Source of the DNA: Streptomyces sp. NBC_01463
Lineage (GTDB): Bacteria; Actinomycetota; Actinomycetes; Streptomycetales; Streptomycetaceae
DNA length: 64,000 bases
Direction: 5' to 3'
Assembly (NCBI GenBank): GCA_036227345.1
Contig: CP109468.1
Span: 4,030,001 to 4,094,000 of the forward strand
Below the pieces are notes generated by a model. It had not been told where the DNA came from. It worked only from the letters and a program-made list of their open reading frames with translations, and did not search any database. Positions within the stretch are counted from its first letter, which is position 1. Every line of letters starts with the position of its first letter. Below, in pieces: positions 27,565 through 36,831 of this stretch. A program made the position numbers and the translations under genes.

Positions 27565-30500
27565 ATGTCCCGCAGACCAACCCCCGCCAGACGACGGCTC
27601 ACCGCCGCCTTCCTCGCAGCCGGGCTGTCCGGTCCCCTACTGGGACTGTCCGCCCTGCCCGCCCAGGCGGCTCCTGTGCCGCGCCCACTGGGCGCGGCCG
27701 TACCCGATGTGCCGAAGCAGGCCCTCAAGTCCGTTCGGGACAAGCTCGGTTCGCACGACCGAACCCTGCTCCAGAAGGCCGAGAGCAGGAAGGCCGCCAC
27801 GGTCACCCTGCTGCTGGCGACCGATCGCGGTGACACGGCCGGCGTGCGCCGTCGCGTCACCCAGCTCGGCGGCACCGTCGGCGAGGTCACCGACAAGCTC
27901 GGGTACGTGCGCGCCACCGTGCCCACCGGCAAGGTCTCCGAGCTGGCCGCGCTGTCCTCGGTCCGCGCCGTCGACCTGAACGAGACGTTCAAGATCCCCG
28001 ATCCGTCGCCGGTCACCGGTGAGGACCGGAAGCGGGACCACTCGTCCGGCACGGAGAGCGGCAGCACTCCCGCCGCACCCGGCAAGGGGACCCCCTCCGA
28101 CAATCCGTATCTGCCCACCGGCGAGACGGGCGCCACGGACTTCACGTCCGCCCACCGCGACTGGGACGGGCGCGGCGTGACCATCGGCATCCTGGACACC
28201 GGCGTGGACGCCGCGCATCCGGCGCTGCGGAAGACCACGACCGGCGAGCCGAAGATCAAGAACTGGGTCACGGCGACCGATCCGCTCACCGACGGCGACC
28301 CGACGTGGCTCCAGATGAGCCGCACGGTCACCGCCACCGGCGGCACGTTCCGTTTCAGCGGCGTGGATTACAAGGCGCCGGACGGCACGTACGAGTTCCA
28401 GACCTTCGCCGAGAGCACGACGTACGGCGGCGAGCTGGGCGGCGACGTGAACCGCGACGGCGACTACAAGGACACCTTCGCCGTCCTCTACCGGCCCGCC
28501 GACCACCGCGTGTGGGTCGACGCGGATATCGACCACACCTTCGGTGACGGCGATGTCGTCGAACCGTACGCGAAGAGCGGGAAGTTCGCCTCGTTCGGCA
28601 CGGACGACCCGAGTACCCCCGTCACCGAGTCGATGCCGTTCACCGTCGAGTACCGCGACGACGTGGACCTGTCGCCGCTGGGCGGCACCAACGCCGGCAA
28701 GACCGCCGACTACGTGAACATCGGCATCGTCTCGGGCGCGCACGCCACACACGTCGCCGGGATCAGCGCGGGCAACAGCCTGTTCGGCGGGAAGATGAAC
28801 GGCGCCGCGCCCGGTGCGAAGATCGTCTCCGAGCGGGTGTGCCTGTTCGCTTCCGGCTGCACGTCGTACGCGCTCGCCGAGGGCATGATCGACGCGGTCG
28901 TGAACCAGCACGTCGACGTCGTCAACCTGTCGATCGGCGGACTGCCCGCCCTCAACGACGGCGACAACGTGCGGGCCGTGCTCTACAACCGGCTCATCGA
29001 CGACTACGGCGTCCAGATCGTGTCGTCGGCCGGCAACGACGGGCCCGGCATGAACACCGTCGCCGACCCCGCCGTCTCCGACAAGGTGCTCGCGGTCGGC
29101 GCGTCCGTCAGCAAGGAGACCTGGTGGGCCGATTACGGCTCCCGGGTGCGCGCCTCCCAGTCCCTGTTCCCGTTCTCCGCACGAGGGCCGCGCGAGGACG
29201 GCGGCATGAAGCCGGAGATCGTCGCCCCGGGCGCCGCCGTGTCGTCCATACCCACCTGGATGCCCGGCGAGAGCGTGCCCGACGCCGGCTATGAACTGCC
29301 CGCCGGATACGGCATGTTCAACGGCACGTCGATGGCGTCCCCGCAGGTCGCGGGCGATGTCGCGCTGCTCCTGTCGGCTGCGCGGCGCTCCGGTACGAAG
29401 GTGACGCCGACCGCGCTGCGCTCCGCACTGACGAGCTCGGCGACCTTCCTCGCCGACCAGCCCGCATACGCGCAGGGCGCGGGACTCATCAACGTCCCGA
29501 AGGCGTGGAAGCTGCTCGCCAAGGGCGCCGAGCCGACGTCGTACACCGTCGACGCCCCCGTGTGCGGGGCGCTCGCCGGAATGCTCGCCACCCCGAAGTC
29601 CGGCACCGGCGTGTACAACCGGTGCTCCCCCGGAGACGGCGGCCAGACCACCGGCCGCACCAAGGAGTACGACGTCCGGCTGACCCGCACCGGGTCCGGC
29701 AGCGGTGTCGCACTGCTGTCGTGGCTGGGCAATGACGGGACGTTCAGCGCCCCGCCCGTCGTGCTGCTCGGCAAGGGCAGGGCGACCACCGTCACCGTCC
29801 GCGCGCGGACCGGCTCCACCGGTGCGCACTCGGCGCTGCTGCGCGTCGACGACCCGGCGACCCCCGGTGTCGACAAGCTCGTCCCGGTCACCGTCGTGGC
29901 CGCCGCCGACCCGGCGAAGTCCTCGTACACGATCAGCGCCAAGGGTTCGGTGGACCGCAACCAGACGCGTTCGGTGTTCGTGTCCGTGGCCGAGGGCGCC
30001 TCGGCGCTGAAGGTGGACCTGAGCGGGATCGCGGGCGACAGCCAGACCCGGTTCCTCGCCATCGACCCGCAGGGCATGCCCGTGGACGCCACCGCGGTCA
30101 GCCTCTGCTACACGCACTTCTCGGACGCCGGGACCTGCGACCCTGCCTCGCGCACCTACGAGCAGCCGATGCCCGGCATCTGGGAGTTCGAGGTGGAGGC
30201 GCGGCGCACGTCGCCCGTCATGGAGAACCCGTACCGGCTGAGCGCGGCCGTTCAGGGTGCCGCGTTCGACCCGGCGTCGTCCGTCGTCGCCGAGGCCGCC
30301 CTGCACGCCCCCACCGAGCAGGCCTTCACCGCCGTCAACCGGTTCGCGCCGGTGACCGCGCACGCGACCGGCGGCACGCTCGGCGCCCTGTCGCAGGCCC
30401 GGCCCACCGTCGCCTCCCAGGCGATGACCGGCAAGCAGATCACGGTGCCGCGCGACGCGACCCGCCTGGAGGTCGTGCTCGGCAACGCCTCCGACGAGGA

Positions 30501-31848
30501 CGCCGACCTCGACCTGTACCTGATCGCCCAGTCCGGGGCCCTGGTCGCCTCGTCCACCCATGGCGGCTCGCGTGAGTCGCTGACCATAGAGAACCCGAAG
30601 CCCGGCTTCTACTTCCTGTACATCGCGGGCACCGACGTGCCCTCCGGTTCCACCGCGTTCGACATCCAGGACACGATGTTCTCGAAGTCGCTGGGCGCGG
30701 TGACGGTGGACGACGAGAAGCCGGTGAAGCTGGCCACCGGGCAGTCCATGAAGATCGCCGGGCGCCTCGTCGCGGAAGCCGTGCCGCCGGCCGGCCGCCG
30801 TCTGGTCGGCCGGTTCTCGATGGCGAACGACGCGGGTACGCCCCTGGGCAGCGCGGACGTGCTGCTCGGCAACGTCACCGTGCCGTCCCTCGACGTCACC
30901 GGGTCCTTCGGCCCGGCCAGCGGCTTCGGCTTCAACGACCAGGGGCAGGTGGCCGGTTCGGCGCAGGTCTCCTCGGTCACCCGGCCGGTCCGCTGGGACG
31001 CCGAGCACGGCGTCACGCTGCTCGACAACACCGGGGTGCGCAACGGCAGCGCCCTGGGCCTGAGCCAGTCCGGTGCGTACACCACGGGTCAGGTGACGCT
31101 GACGGGCGGCGGCACCCGCGGCGCCGTGTGGGACGCGGACGGCAAGCTCACCACGCTGCCGCTGCCCGACTGGGAGGCGTACAGCTTCGACCGCGGCTTC
31201 GCGGTCGACAACGCCGGAAACGTCGTCGGTAACGCCACCGGGTACATCGACAACCCCGCGACCAGCGGCAAGCTCCAAGTCAACGACCCGTTCATCTGGT
31301 CCGCGAAGGACGGGTTCCGCAAGCTGAGCCACCTGACCGACCAGCGCACCCTGACCGAGCCGCTCGCGCTCAACGAGTCGGGCGTCATCGTCGGCCACTC
31401 GTACAAGGCGGGCGTCCGCCACGCGGTGAAGTGGAACATGGACGGTTCGGTCACCGACCTGGGCACGCTGCCCGGTATGGCCGACAGCACCGCCAGGGGC
31501 GTCAACGCCTCCGGCGTGATCGTCGGCAAGAGCGGCGACGACGCGTTCGTCCTGAAGCCGGGCGGCACCATGACCCGGCTGCCCGACCTGGGCTTCGACG
31601 CCCAGGCGCTGGCCGTGAACGACGCCGGCTGGATCGTCGGCACCGCCGAGTCCGAGCCCGACATCGAGACGGCGGTGCTGTGGGACCCGCAGGGCCGGAT
31701 GTACGACATCGGCTCCATGGTGGACCGCAAGCACTGGGTGCCCCTGGAGGGCCTCGGCATCAACAACCGGGGTGAGGTGGCGTTCTACGCCACCGACGTG
31801 ACGGCCCAGGGATCGACGAAGATCGTCATCGCCAAGCTGCCGTCCTGA
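27565..31848 (+). CDS. very large secreted S8 protease with C-terminal HAF-type repeats
   Basis: A 1427-residue exported subtilase. Signal peptide at residues 1-35 (SALPAQA cleavage region), propeptide to about 150, then the catalytic domain with Asp211 (GILDTGVD), His393 (GAHATHVAG, with Ala in place of the usual Gly after His) and Ser589 (NGTSMASPQ). The 180-residue spacing from Asp to His shows a large insertion. A beta-sandwich region and a PPC-like domain (DADLDLYLIAQSGAL) follow. The last 320 residues hold repeated NDQGQVAGSA / NESGVIVGHS / NASGVIVGKS / NDAGWIVGTA motifs, the pattern of HAF extracellular repeats. It may cleave or bind surface polymers. The ATG follows GGAAGGAGCAGG. A strong terminator follows. 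Confidence 0.9.
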   Translation: MSRRPTPARRRLTAAFLAAGLSGPLLGLSALPAQAAPVPRPLGAAVPDVPKQALKSVRDKLGSHDRTLLQKAESRKAATVTLLLATDRGDTAGVRRRVTQLGGTVGEVTDKLGYVRATVPTGKVSELAALSSVRAVDLNETFKIPDPSPVTGEDRKRDHSSGTESGSTPAAPGKGTPSDNPYLPTGETGATDFTSAHRDWDGRGVTIGILDTGVDAAHPALRKTTTGEPKIKNWVTATDPLTDGDPTWLQMSRTVTATGGTFRFSGVDYKAPDGTYEFQTFAESTTYGGELGGDVNRDGDYKDTFAVLYRPADHRVWVDADIDHTFGDGDVVEPYAKSGKFASFGTDDPSTPVTESMPFTVEYRDDVDLSPLGGTNAGKTADYVNIGIVSGAHATHVAGISAGNSLFGGKMNGAAPGAKIVSERVCLFASGCTSYALAEGMIDAVVNQHVDVVNLSIGGLPALNDGDNVRAVLYNRLIDDYGVQIVSSAGNDGPGMNTVADPAVSDKVLAVGASVSKETWWADYGSRVRASQSLFPFSARGPREDGGMKPEIVAPGAAVSSIPTWMPGESVPDAGYELPAGYGMFNGTSMASPQVAGDVALLLSAARRSGTKVTPTALRSALTSSATFLADQPAYAQGAGLINVPKAWKLLAKGAEPTSYTVDAPVCGALAGMLATPKSGTGVYNRCSPGDGGQTTGRTKEYDVRLTRTGSGSGVALLSWLGNDGTFSAPPVVLLGKGRATTVTVRARTGSTGAHSALLRVDDPATPGVDKLVPVTVVAAADPAKSSYTISAKGSVDRNQTRSVFVSVAEGASALKVDLSGIAGDSQTRFLAIDPQGMPVDATAVSLCYTHFSDAGTCDPASRTYEQPMPGIWEFEVEARRTSPVMENPYRLSAAVQGAAFDPASSVVAEAALHAPTEQAFTAVNRFAPVTAHATGGTLGALSQARPTVASQAMTGKQITVPRDATRLEVVLGNASDEDADLDLYLIAQSGALVASSTHGGSRESLTIENPKPGFYFLYIAGTDVPSGSTAFDIQDTMFSKSLGAVTVDDEKPVKLATGQSMKIAGRLVAEAVPPAGRRLVGRFSMANDAGTPLGSADVLLGNVTVPSLDVTGSFGPASGFGFNDQGQVAGSAQVSSVTRPVRWDAEHGVTLLDNTGVRNGSALGLSQSGAYTTGQVTLTGGGTRGAVWDADGKLTTLPLPDWEAYSFDRGFAVDNAGNVVGNATGYIDNPATSGKLQVNDPFIWSAKDGFRKLSHLTDQRTLTEPLALNESGVIVGHSYKAGVRHAVKWNMDGSVTDLGTLPGMADSTARGVNASGVIVGKSGDDAFVLKPGGTMTRLPDLGFDAQALAVNDAGWIVGTAESEPDIETAVLWDPQGRMYDIGSMVDRKHWVPLEGLGINNRGEVAFYATDVTAQGSTKIVIAKLPS

Positions 31849-31854
31849 CCGTGT

Positions 31855-31890
31855 CCTTCCCGGCTGCCCGCTCGCGGGCAGCCGGGAAGG
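31855..31890 (+). terminator. intrinsic terminator after the 1427-residue protease
   Basis: 17-bp perfect stem (31855-31871 with 31874-31890), a tight loop, 7 bp after the stop codon. The start of the next subtilase is 110 bp further on, so that gene has its own promoter. Confidence 0.75.
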
Positions 31891-32000
31891 CACCTGCGCT
31901 CACCCGGCCGGGAGAACCTCGGTGTCTGGTCTTCGCCATGGCGGGAACTCGACACCTTCCGCCGGTGCGCAAGGTGTTCCGGACCGGATAAACCGTTCCC

Positions 32001-35000
32001 ATGCGATCCATACCCAGACGCCGCTACCTCCCCGCCGCCACCGCGCTCACCATGGCTCTCATCGGTTGGGGATCGGTCACAGCCCCGGCGGCCGACGCCG
32101 ATCCGGCCGCCGGGACGGGGGCCGGTGCACCGGCCGGCAAGTCCTACGAGATCACCCTCGTCACCGGTGATCTGGTGCACTACACCGACCTGCCCGGCAA
32201 CCACGACGTGGTGACCGTGGACCCGGCCGAGGACGGCTCCGCAGGCGTCGAGGTGCAGACCCGCGGCGACGACACGTACGTCATCCCGCGCCAGGCCATG
32301 TCGCTGCTCGCCGCCGGAAGGCTCGACGAGCGGCTGTTCAACGTCACCGGACTGGTGGCGATGGGCTATGACGACGCACACACGGACACCGTCCCGGTGA
32401 TCGCGACCGCCCCGGCCGCCGCCCGCTCGGCGAGGACCGGGGCCGCGGCCCCGGCCACGCCCAAGGGCGCCGAGTCGGTCCGTACGCTCTCCTCGATCCA
32501 CGCGAACGCGCTGCGCGCCGACAAGGGGCGGGCCACGTCGTTCTGGAAGGGCATCGCGCCCGGCTCCGACCCGAAGTCCCTGTCGGGCGGCATCGGCAAG
32601 CTGTGGCTCGACGGCAAGGTCGAGGCCTCGCTCGCCACCGAGACCGCGCAGATCAAGGCCACGGACGCCTGGCAGCAGGGCCTGGACGGCACGGGCGTCA
32701 AGGTCGCCGTGCTCGACACCGGCGCCGACCTCGACCACCCGGACCTCGTCGGGCAGGTCGACGCCACCGCGAGCTTCGTGCCCGGCCAGAGCGTCGACGA
32801 CGGCAACGGACACGGCACGCACACCGCCTCCACCATCGCCGGCACCGGAGCCGCCTCCGGCGCCAAGGAGAAGGGCGCGGCCCCGGGGGCCCGCCTCCTG
32901 GTCGGCAAGGTGCTCGGCGACGAGGGCACCGGCGAGGAGTCGTACTCGATCGCGGGCATGGAGTGGGCCAAGGCGCAGGGCGCGGACATCGTGTCGATGA
33001 GCCTCGGCACCCCCGACGGGTCCGACGGCACGGACCCGACGTCGCAGGCCGTGAACGAGCTCTCCGCGGACGGCGGTCCGCTGTTCGTCATCGCGGCGGG
33101 CAACGCCTACGACCCGGGCACCATCGGCTCCCCGGGCGCCGCCGCCTCCGCGCTGACGGTGGCCGCGGTCGACAGGAACGACGACCGTGCCGTGTTCTCC
33201 AGCCAGGGCCCGCTGATCCGCACGCACAGCCTCAAGCCGGACGTCTCCGCGCCCGGCACGGACGTGACCGCCGCCGCCTCGCAGTCGGTGCCGGGCTGGA
33301 CGGGCGGCCTGTACCGGACGATGAGCGGTACGTCGATGGCTACGCCGCTCGTCGCGGGATCGGCCGCGATCCTCAAGCAGCGGCACCCCGACTGGAGCGG
33401 CGAGCGCATCAAGAACGCGCTGATGTCGACGTCGGACAGGACCGCCGAGACACCGTACGCGGCGGGCACCGGCCGGGTGAACGTGGCCTCGGCCATCAGC
33501 TCCACCATCGAGGCGACGGGCTCCGTCGAGGCCGCCGCCTACGACTGGCCGAACGCCGACGCGAAGACGGCGACCCGCACGGTCACCTACCGCAATGACG
33601 GCGACGAGGACGTCACGCTGGCCCTCGCCCTCGACACCGACGCCGACGCGTACACGCTGTCGCAGTCCTCGGTGACGGTCCCCGCGCACGGCACCACCGA
33701 GGTGACCCTGACCCTCGACCCGTCGAAGGTCCCCGCGGGCACCACGTTCTCCGGCCATGTCGTCGCCACGGACACCGCGACCGGCCGCGCGGTCGCGCAC
33801 ACCGGCTTCGCCCTCTTCAAGGAGGCGGAGATGTACGACTACACCATCAAGCTGACGGGCCGGGACGGGAAACCGCAGTCCGGCAACGTCACGCTGCACA
33901 CGGCGGACTCCGCCGACGCCGCGCTCATCGCCGTCGACGGTACGAAGACGCTGCGTCTGCCGCCCGGCCGCTACACCACCACGTCTTACGCCGAGGTGCC
34001 CGGCGACACCGCCGACTCGCTCGGCCAGGCGCTGCTGATCTCGGACGAGGCCACGCTCGGCGACGGCCACGCGTCCGGCACGGCCGACCTGGACGCGACG
34101 AAGGTGCGCAAGGCGTACGCGGTCCCGGAGCGCGAGAGCGAGGAGACGCAGGCCGTCTTCAACCTCCAGCGCACCTACGACGCCGGCGCGGGCGTCAACT
34201 GGTCCACCTCCTGGATACTCGCCGCCAAGTACGACTCGCTGTACCTGGCGCCGACGAAGAAGGTGTCGGACGGTTCGATGCGCGCGTTCCTGCACTGGCG
34301 GCTGCGGCAGAAGGCGCTCGACGCCGAGACCGGCAGCGGGCGGGACATCGAGCTGACGCCGCAGCCGAACACCGCCTACCACGACGGCTCGTCGAGCCTG
34401 CGCACCGTGTACGCGGGCCGGGGCGCGGCGGCCGACTACACCGGCCATGACGTGCGCGGCAAGGCCGTGATCGTCGACCGCACCGACGACGTGACCCCGG
34501 CCGCACGTGCCCAGGCCGCGGCCGACGCGGGCGCGACGCTGCTCGTCGTCGTCAACGACACCCCGGGGCGGCTGTACCAGAGCTACGGCGGCGGCGACGG
34601 GCTCACCGTCGCCTCCGTGCGGCAGGGCGACGGCGCACGCCTGGTCTCGGAGGCGAAGTCGGGGAAGGGCCGGCTGCGGGTGAAGCAGCAGCAGTACCCG
34701 GACTACAGCTACGACCTGGTGCAGCAGTTCAAGGACGTCATCCCGGACAAGTCCCTGGCGTACAAGCCGGACGACCACGATCTGGCCCGCGTGAACAACA
34801 GCGTGTACGCGGCGCCGGGCACCCTCGGCTACGGCGGGCGCTACTTCATCCCGGCGTGGGGCCCGGGGCTGGGCGGTGACGCCTACGAGAAGTGGTCGCG
34901 GACGACGACGGAGTACGTCACCGGCGGCACCACCGCCGTCGGGTCCTGGTACGAGCAGCACACCGGACTCGGAGCGGCGGACGGCTACTTCGAGCGCGGT

Positions 35001-35699
35001 TCGACGGACTCGTACGCCGGTGGCCGCCGCTATGACGGCGGCTGGTTCAAGCCGGTCCAGGCCGCGCGCCTTGGCGACACGTACGTCCCGTACCAGACGA
35101 GCAGCAACGCCCTGAACTGGAACGTCGCGATGTGGTCCGGCGGTGACGACGGCCATGTCGGGGCCGGCGGCGGCACCAAGCAGACCACGCTCTACCGCGG
35201 CGGCACCCAGCTGGCCACGGCCAAGGCCCAGTCGGGCCGTGCCTCCAACATGACGGCGGGCTCGTACAAGCTCGTCGCGACCGGGCAGCGCGCCACCGCC
35301 GCCTGGCCCGGCACCACGAGCACGAGCACGACGTGGGGCTTCGACTACAAGCCGCTGCCGACGGGTACGGCCCGTGCCGATGTGCCGATGCTGAACCTCG
35401 ACTACGACGTCGCCACGGACCTGCAGGGCACGGCCAGGGCGGGCAAGCGCCTCACCCTGGGCCTGCGTTCGGCGACGTACGACGGGGCGACCGCTGCCAC
35501 GTCGGCCACCCTTCAGGTCTCGTACGACGACGGGGTGACCTGGCGGGACGCCAGGCTCAAGCGGGCCGGTGACGGCCGCTGGACGACGGTCCTGGACACA
35601 CCGCGCGCCGCGAAGTCGGTGTCGCTGCGGGCCGCGGCCGGGGCACCGGGCGGGCTGACGATCGGCCAGGACGTGATCCGGGCCATCACCCTGAAGTAG
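32001..35699 (+). CDS. large secreted S8 protease with PA-like insert
   Basis: A 1232-residue exported subtilase. Signal peptide at 1-34 (cleavage near ADADPAAG), a propeptide to about 215, then Asp239 (AVLDTGAD), His271 (NGHGTHTAS) and Ser445 (SGTSMATPL). Beyond about 510 there are Fn3-like beta domains, a segment resembling a protease-associated domain (GHDVRGKAVIVDRTDDV, then AAADAGATLLVVVNDT), and a C-terminal beta domain. Actinomycete family members of this size are exported peptidases. The ATG at 32001 follows GGATAAACC; the ribosome site is weak. It ends against the convergent regulator gene at 35738, sharing a hairpin. Confidence 0.9.
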   Translation: MRSIPRRRYLPAATALTMALIGWGSVTAPAADADPAAGTGAGAPAGKSYEITLVTGDLVHYTDLPGNHDVVTVDPAEDGSAGVEVQTRGDDTYVIPRQAMSLLAAGRLDERLFNVTGLVAMGYDDAHTDTVPVIATAPAAARSARTGAAAPATPKGAESVRTLSSIHANALRADKGRATSFWKGIAPGSDPKSLSGGIGKLWLDGKVEASLATETAQIKATDAWQQGLDGTGVKVAVLDTGADLDHPDLVGQVDATASFVPGQSVDDGNGHGTHTASTIAGTGAASGAKEKGAAPGARLLVGKVLGDEGTGEESYSIAGMEWAKAQGADIVSMSLGTPDGSDGTDPTSQAVNELSADGGPLFVIAAGNAYDPGTIGSPGAAASALTVAAVDRNDDRAVFSSQGPLIRTHSLKPDVSAPGTDVTAAASQSVPGWTGGLYRTMSGTSMATPLVAGSAAILKQRHPDWSGERIKNALMSTSDRTAETPYAAGTGRVNVASAISSTIEATGSVEAAAYDWPNADAKTATRTVTYRNDGDEDVTLALALDTDADAYTLSQSSVTVPAHGTTEVTLTLDPSKVPAGTTFSGHVVATDTATGRAVAHTGFALFKEAEMYDYTIKLTGRDGKPQSGNVTLHTADSADAALIAVDGTKTLRLPPGRYTTTSYAEVPGDTADSLGQALLISDEATLGDGHASGTADLDATKVRKAYAVPERESEETQAVFNLQRTYDAGAGVNWSTSWILAAKYDSLYLAPTKKVSDGSMRAFLHWRLRQKALDAETGSGRDIELTPQPNTAYHDGSSSLRTVYAGRGAAADYTGHDVRGKAVIVDRTDDVTPAARAQAAADAGATLLVVVNDTPGRLYQSYGGGDGLTVASVRQGDGARLVSEAKSGKGRLRVKQQQYPDYSYDLVQQFKDVIPDKSLAYKPDDHDLARVNNSVYAAPGTLGYGGRYFIPAWGPGLGGDAYEKWSRTTTEYVTGGTTAVGSWYEQHTGLGAADGYFERGSTDSYAGGRRYDGGWFKPVQAARLGDTYVPYQTSSNALNWNVAMWSGGDDGHVGAGGGTKQTTLYRGGTQLATAKAQSGRASNMTAGSYKLVATGQRATAAWPGTTSTSTTWGFDYKPLPTGTARADVPMLNLDYDVATDLQGTARAGKRLTLGLRSATYDGATAATSATLQVSYDDGVTWRDARLKRAGDGRWTTVLDTPRAAKSVSLRAAAGAPGGLTIGQDVIRAITLK

Positions 35700-35714
35700 A
35701 CAGGGCCGCGATCA

Positions 35715-35749
35715 GGGTGGGTGTGGCCGGAGGGGGGTCACACCCACCC
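35715..35749. terminator. shared hairpin at convergent gene ends
   Basis: 11-bp stem GGGTGGGTGTG / CACACCCACCC (35715-35725 and 35739-35749). It lies just after the 1232-residue protease stop and overlaps the last codons of the regulator gene on the other strand, so it can serve both directions. Confidence 0.6.
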
Positions 35750-36685
35750 GTGCTGTCCCGCGTACCAGCCCAGCTGGAGCCGCGAGGTCGCACCGGCGTG
35801 GGACATCATCAGCTGGATGCGGCGCTGCACGGTCCGGGCCGAGAGACCCACCTGCGTGGCAACGGCGGTGTCGGTGAGCCCGGCGAGCAGCAGTCGCAGG
35901 ATGTGCACGTCGACCGGGTCGATGCCGACGCCCGCCGCCTCCTGGTAGGGGCTGGCGCGCTCCCACACCTGCTCGAACAGTTCCCGGGCCATGTGGGCGA
36001 GGCCGCCGCGCAGCACGACCGCCGGGTCGACGTCGGCGTCCCGGCCGTGCAGCGGCAGCATCGCCACGGATTCGTCGCAGAGGATCAGCTTGTACGGCAC
36101 TTCGGTGACGGTCCGCACCCGGACCCCGTCGGCCAGGGACTGCGCGACGTTCTCCGCGGCGCCCGGTTCGCGCAGGAAGCCCTGGTCGATGACGGCACGC
36201 ACCCGCACGTCGCGGGCCATGGCCGTCACCTCCTCGCTGTCCGCCGGGGTGACCGCCTGGGGCCTGCCCGCCGAGAAGATGTCGATGGTGCGGCGTGCGG
36301 ACAGCTGCAACTGCCGGTAGCGGGTGCCGATGGCCTCGCTGCCCTCGACGATCTCCACGAGTTCGCGCTGGGCACGGTCCGCGGTCGCCATGCGGTACGT
36401 CTCCGCGAGCCGCGCCACCGTCACCTCGGCACGCTGCAGCCGCTCGCGGTGCGCTGCGAGCTCGGCGCCCAGCGCGACGGCCGGGGGCGCCGCGGAATAC
36501 CGGTGGCCGTCGGCGGCGCGGACGACGAGGCCACGGGCCACCAGGGAGCGCAGTGCGGCGGTCGCCCTTTCGGCGGGCAGACCAGCCGCGTCGCCGATCG
36601 CTTCCGCACGGACCGACGGCCGGGCGATGAGCATCCGGTAGACGGTCGCTTCGTCCGGCACGAGGCCGAGCTCGTCGAGTTCCAT
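35738..36685 (-). CDS. TrmB/LuxR-type transcriptional regulator
   Basis: A 315-residue regulator. The N-terminus is a TrmB-like winged helix (LVPDEATVYRMLIARPSVRA, then ALRSLVARGLVV). The middle resembles a phospholipase-D-like/TrmB effector region with ARRTIDIFSAGR. The C-terminus is a LuxR helix-turn-helix (LLLAGLTDTAVATQVGLSART). This mixed architecture is common in Streptomyces orphan regulators that control secreted enzymes or secondary metabolism. The ATG at 36685 follows GGAGGGCGG; a longer frame starting at 36754 has poorer support. It lies 146 bp from the CocE gene, which reads toward it on the same strand, so it may form the end of that transcript. Confidence 0.8.
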   Translation of the reverse strand: MELDELGLVPDEATVYRMLIARPSVRAEAIGDAAGLPAERATAALRSLVARGLVVRAADGHRYSAAPPAVALGAELAAHRERLQRAEVTVARLAETYRMATADRAQRELVEIVEGSEAIGTRYRQLQLSARRTIDIFSAGRPQAVTPADSEEVTAMARDVRVRAVIDQGFLREPGAAENVAQSLADGVRVRTVTEVPYKLILCDESVAMLPLHGRDADVDPAVVLRGGLAHMARELFEQVWERASPYQEAAGVGIDPVDVHILRLLLAGLTDTAVATQVGLSARTVQRRIQLMMSHAGATSRLQLGWYAGQHGWV

Positions 36686-36831
36686 GCCCCCGCCCTCCGC
36701 TGTCCGGTGGCCATCGGGCACCGAGTGCATGGTAAGCCCGGGCGTGCCGGCCACGCGGTGCTGATCATCGCGGGATCAGCCCTCGACAGCACCGGGCAGG
36801 GGCCCGCGTGCACGGTGATCCGTACCGGTAC

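Noticed and set aside
31785..35156. Long open frames on the strand opposite the subtilase genes (over 1100 codons each)
   Set aside because: They mirror real genes with signal peptides and catalytic triads, have arginine/valine-rich low-complexity products and no family features; typical antisense openness of high-GC DNA.
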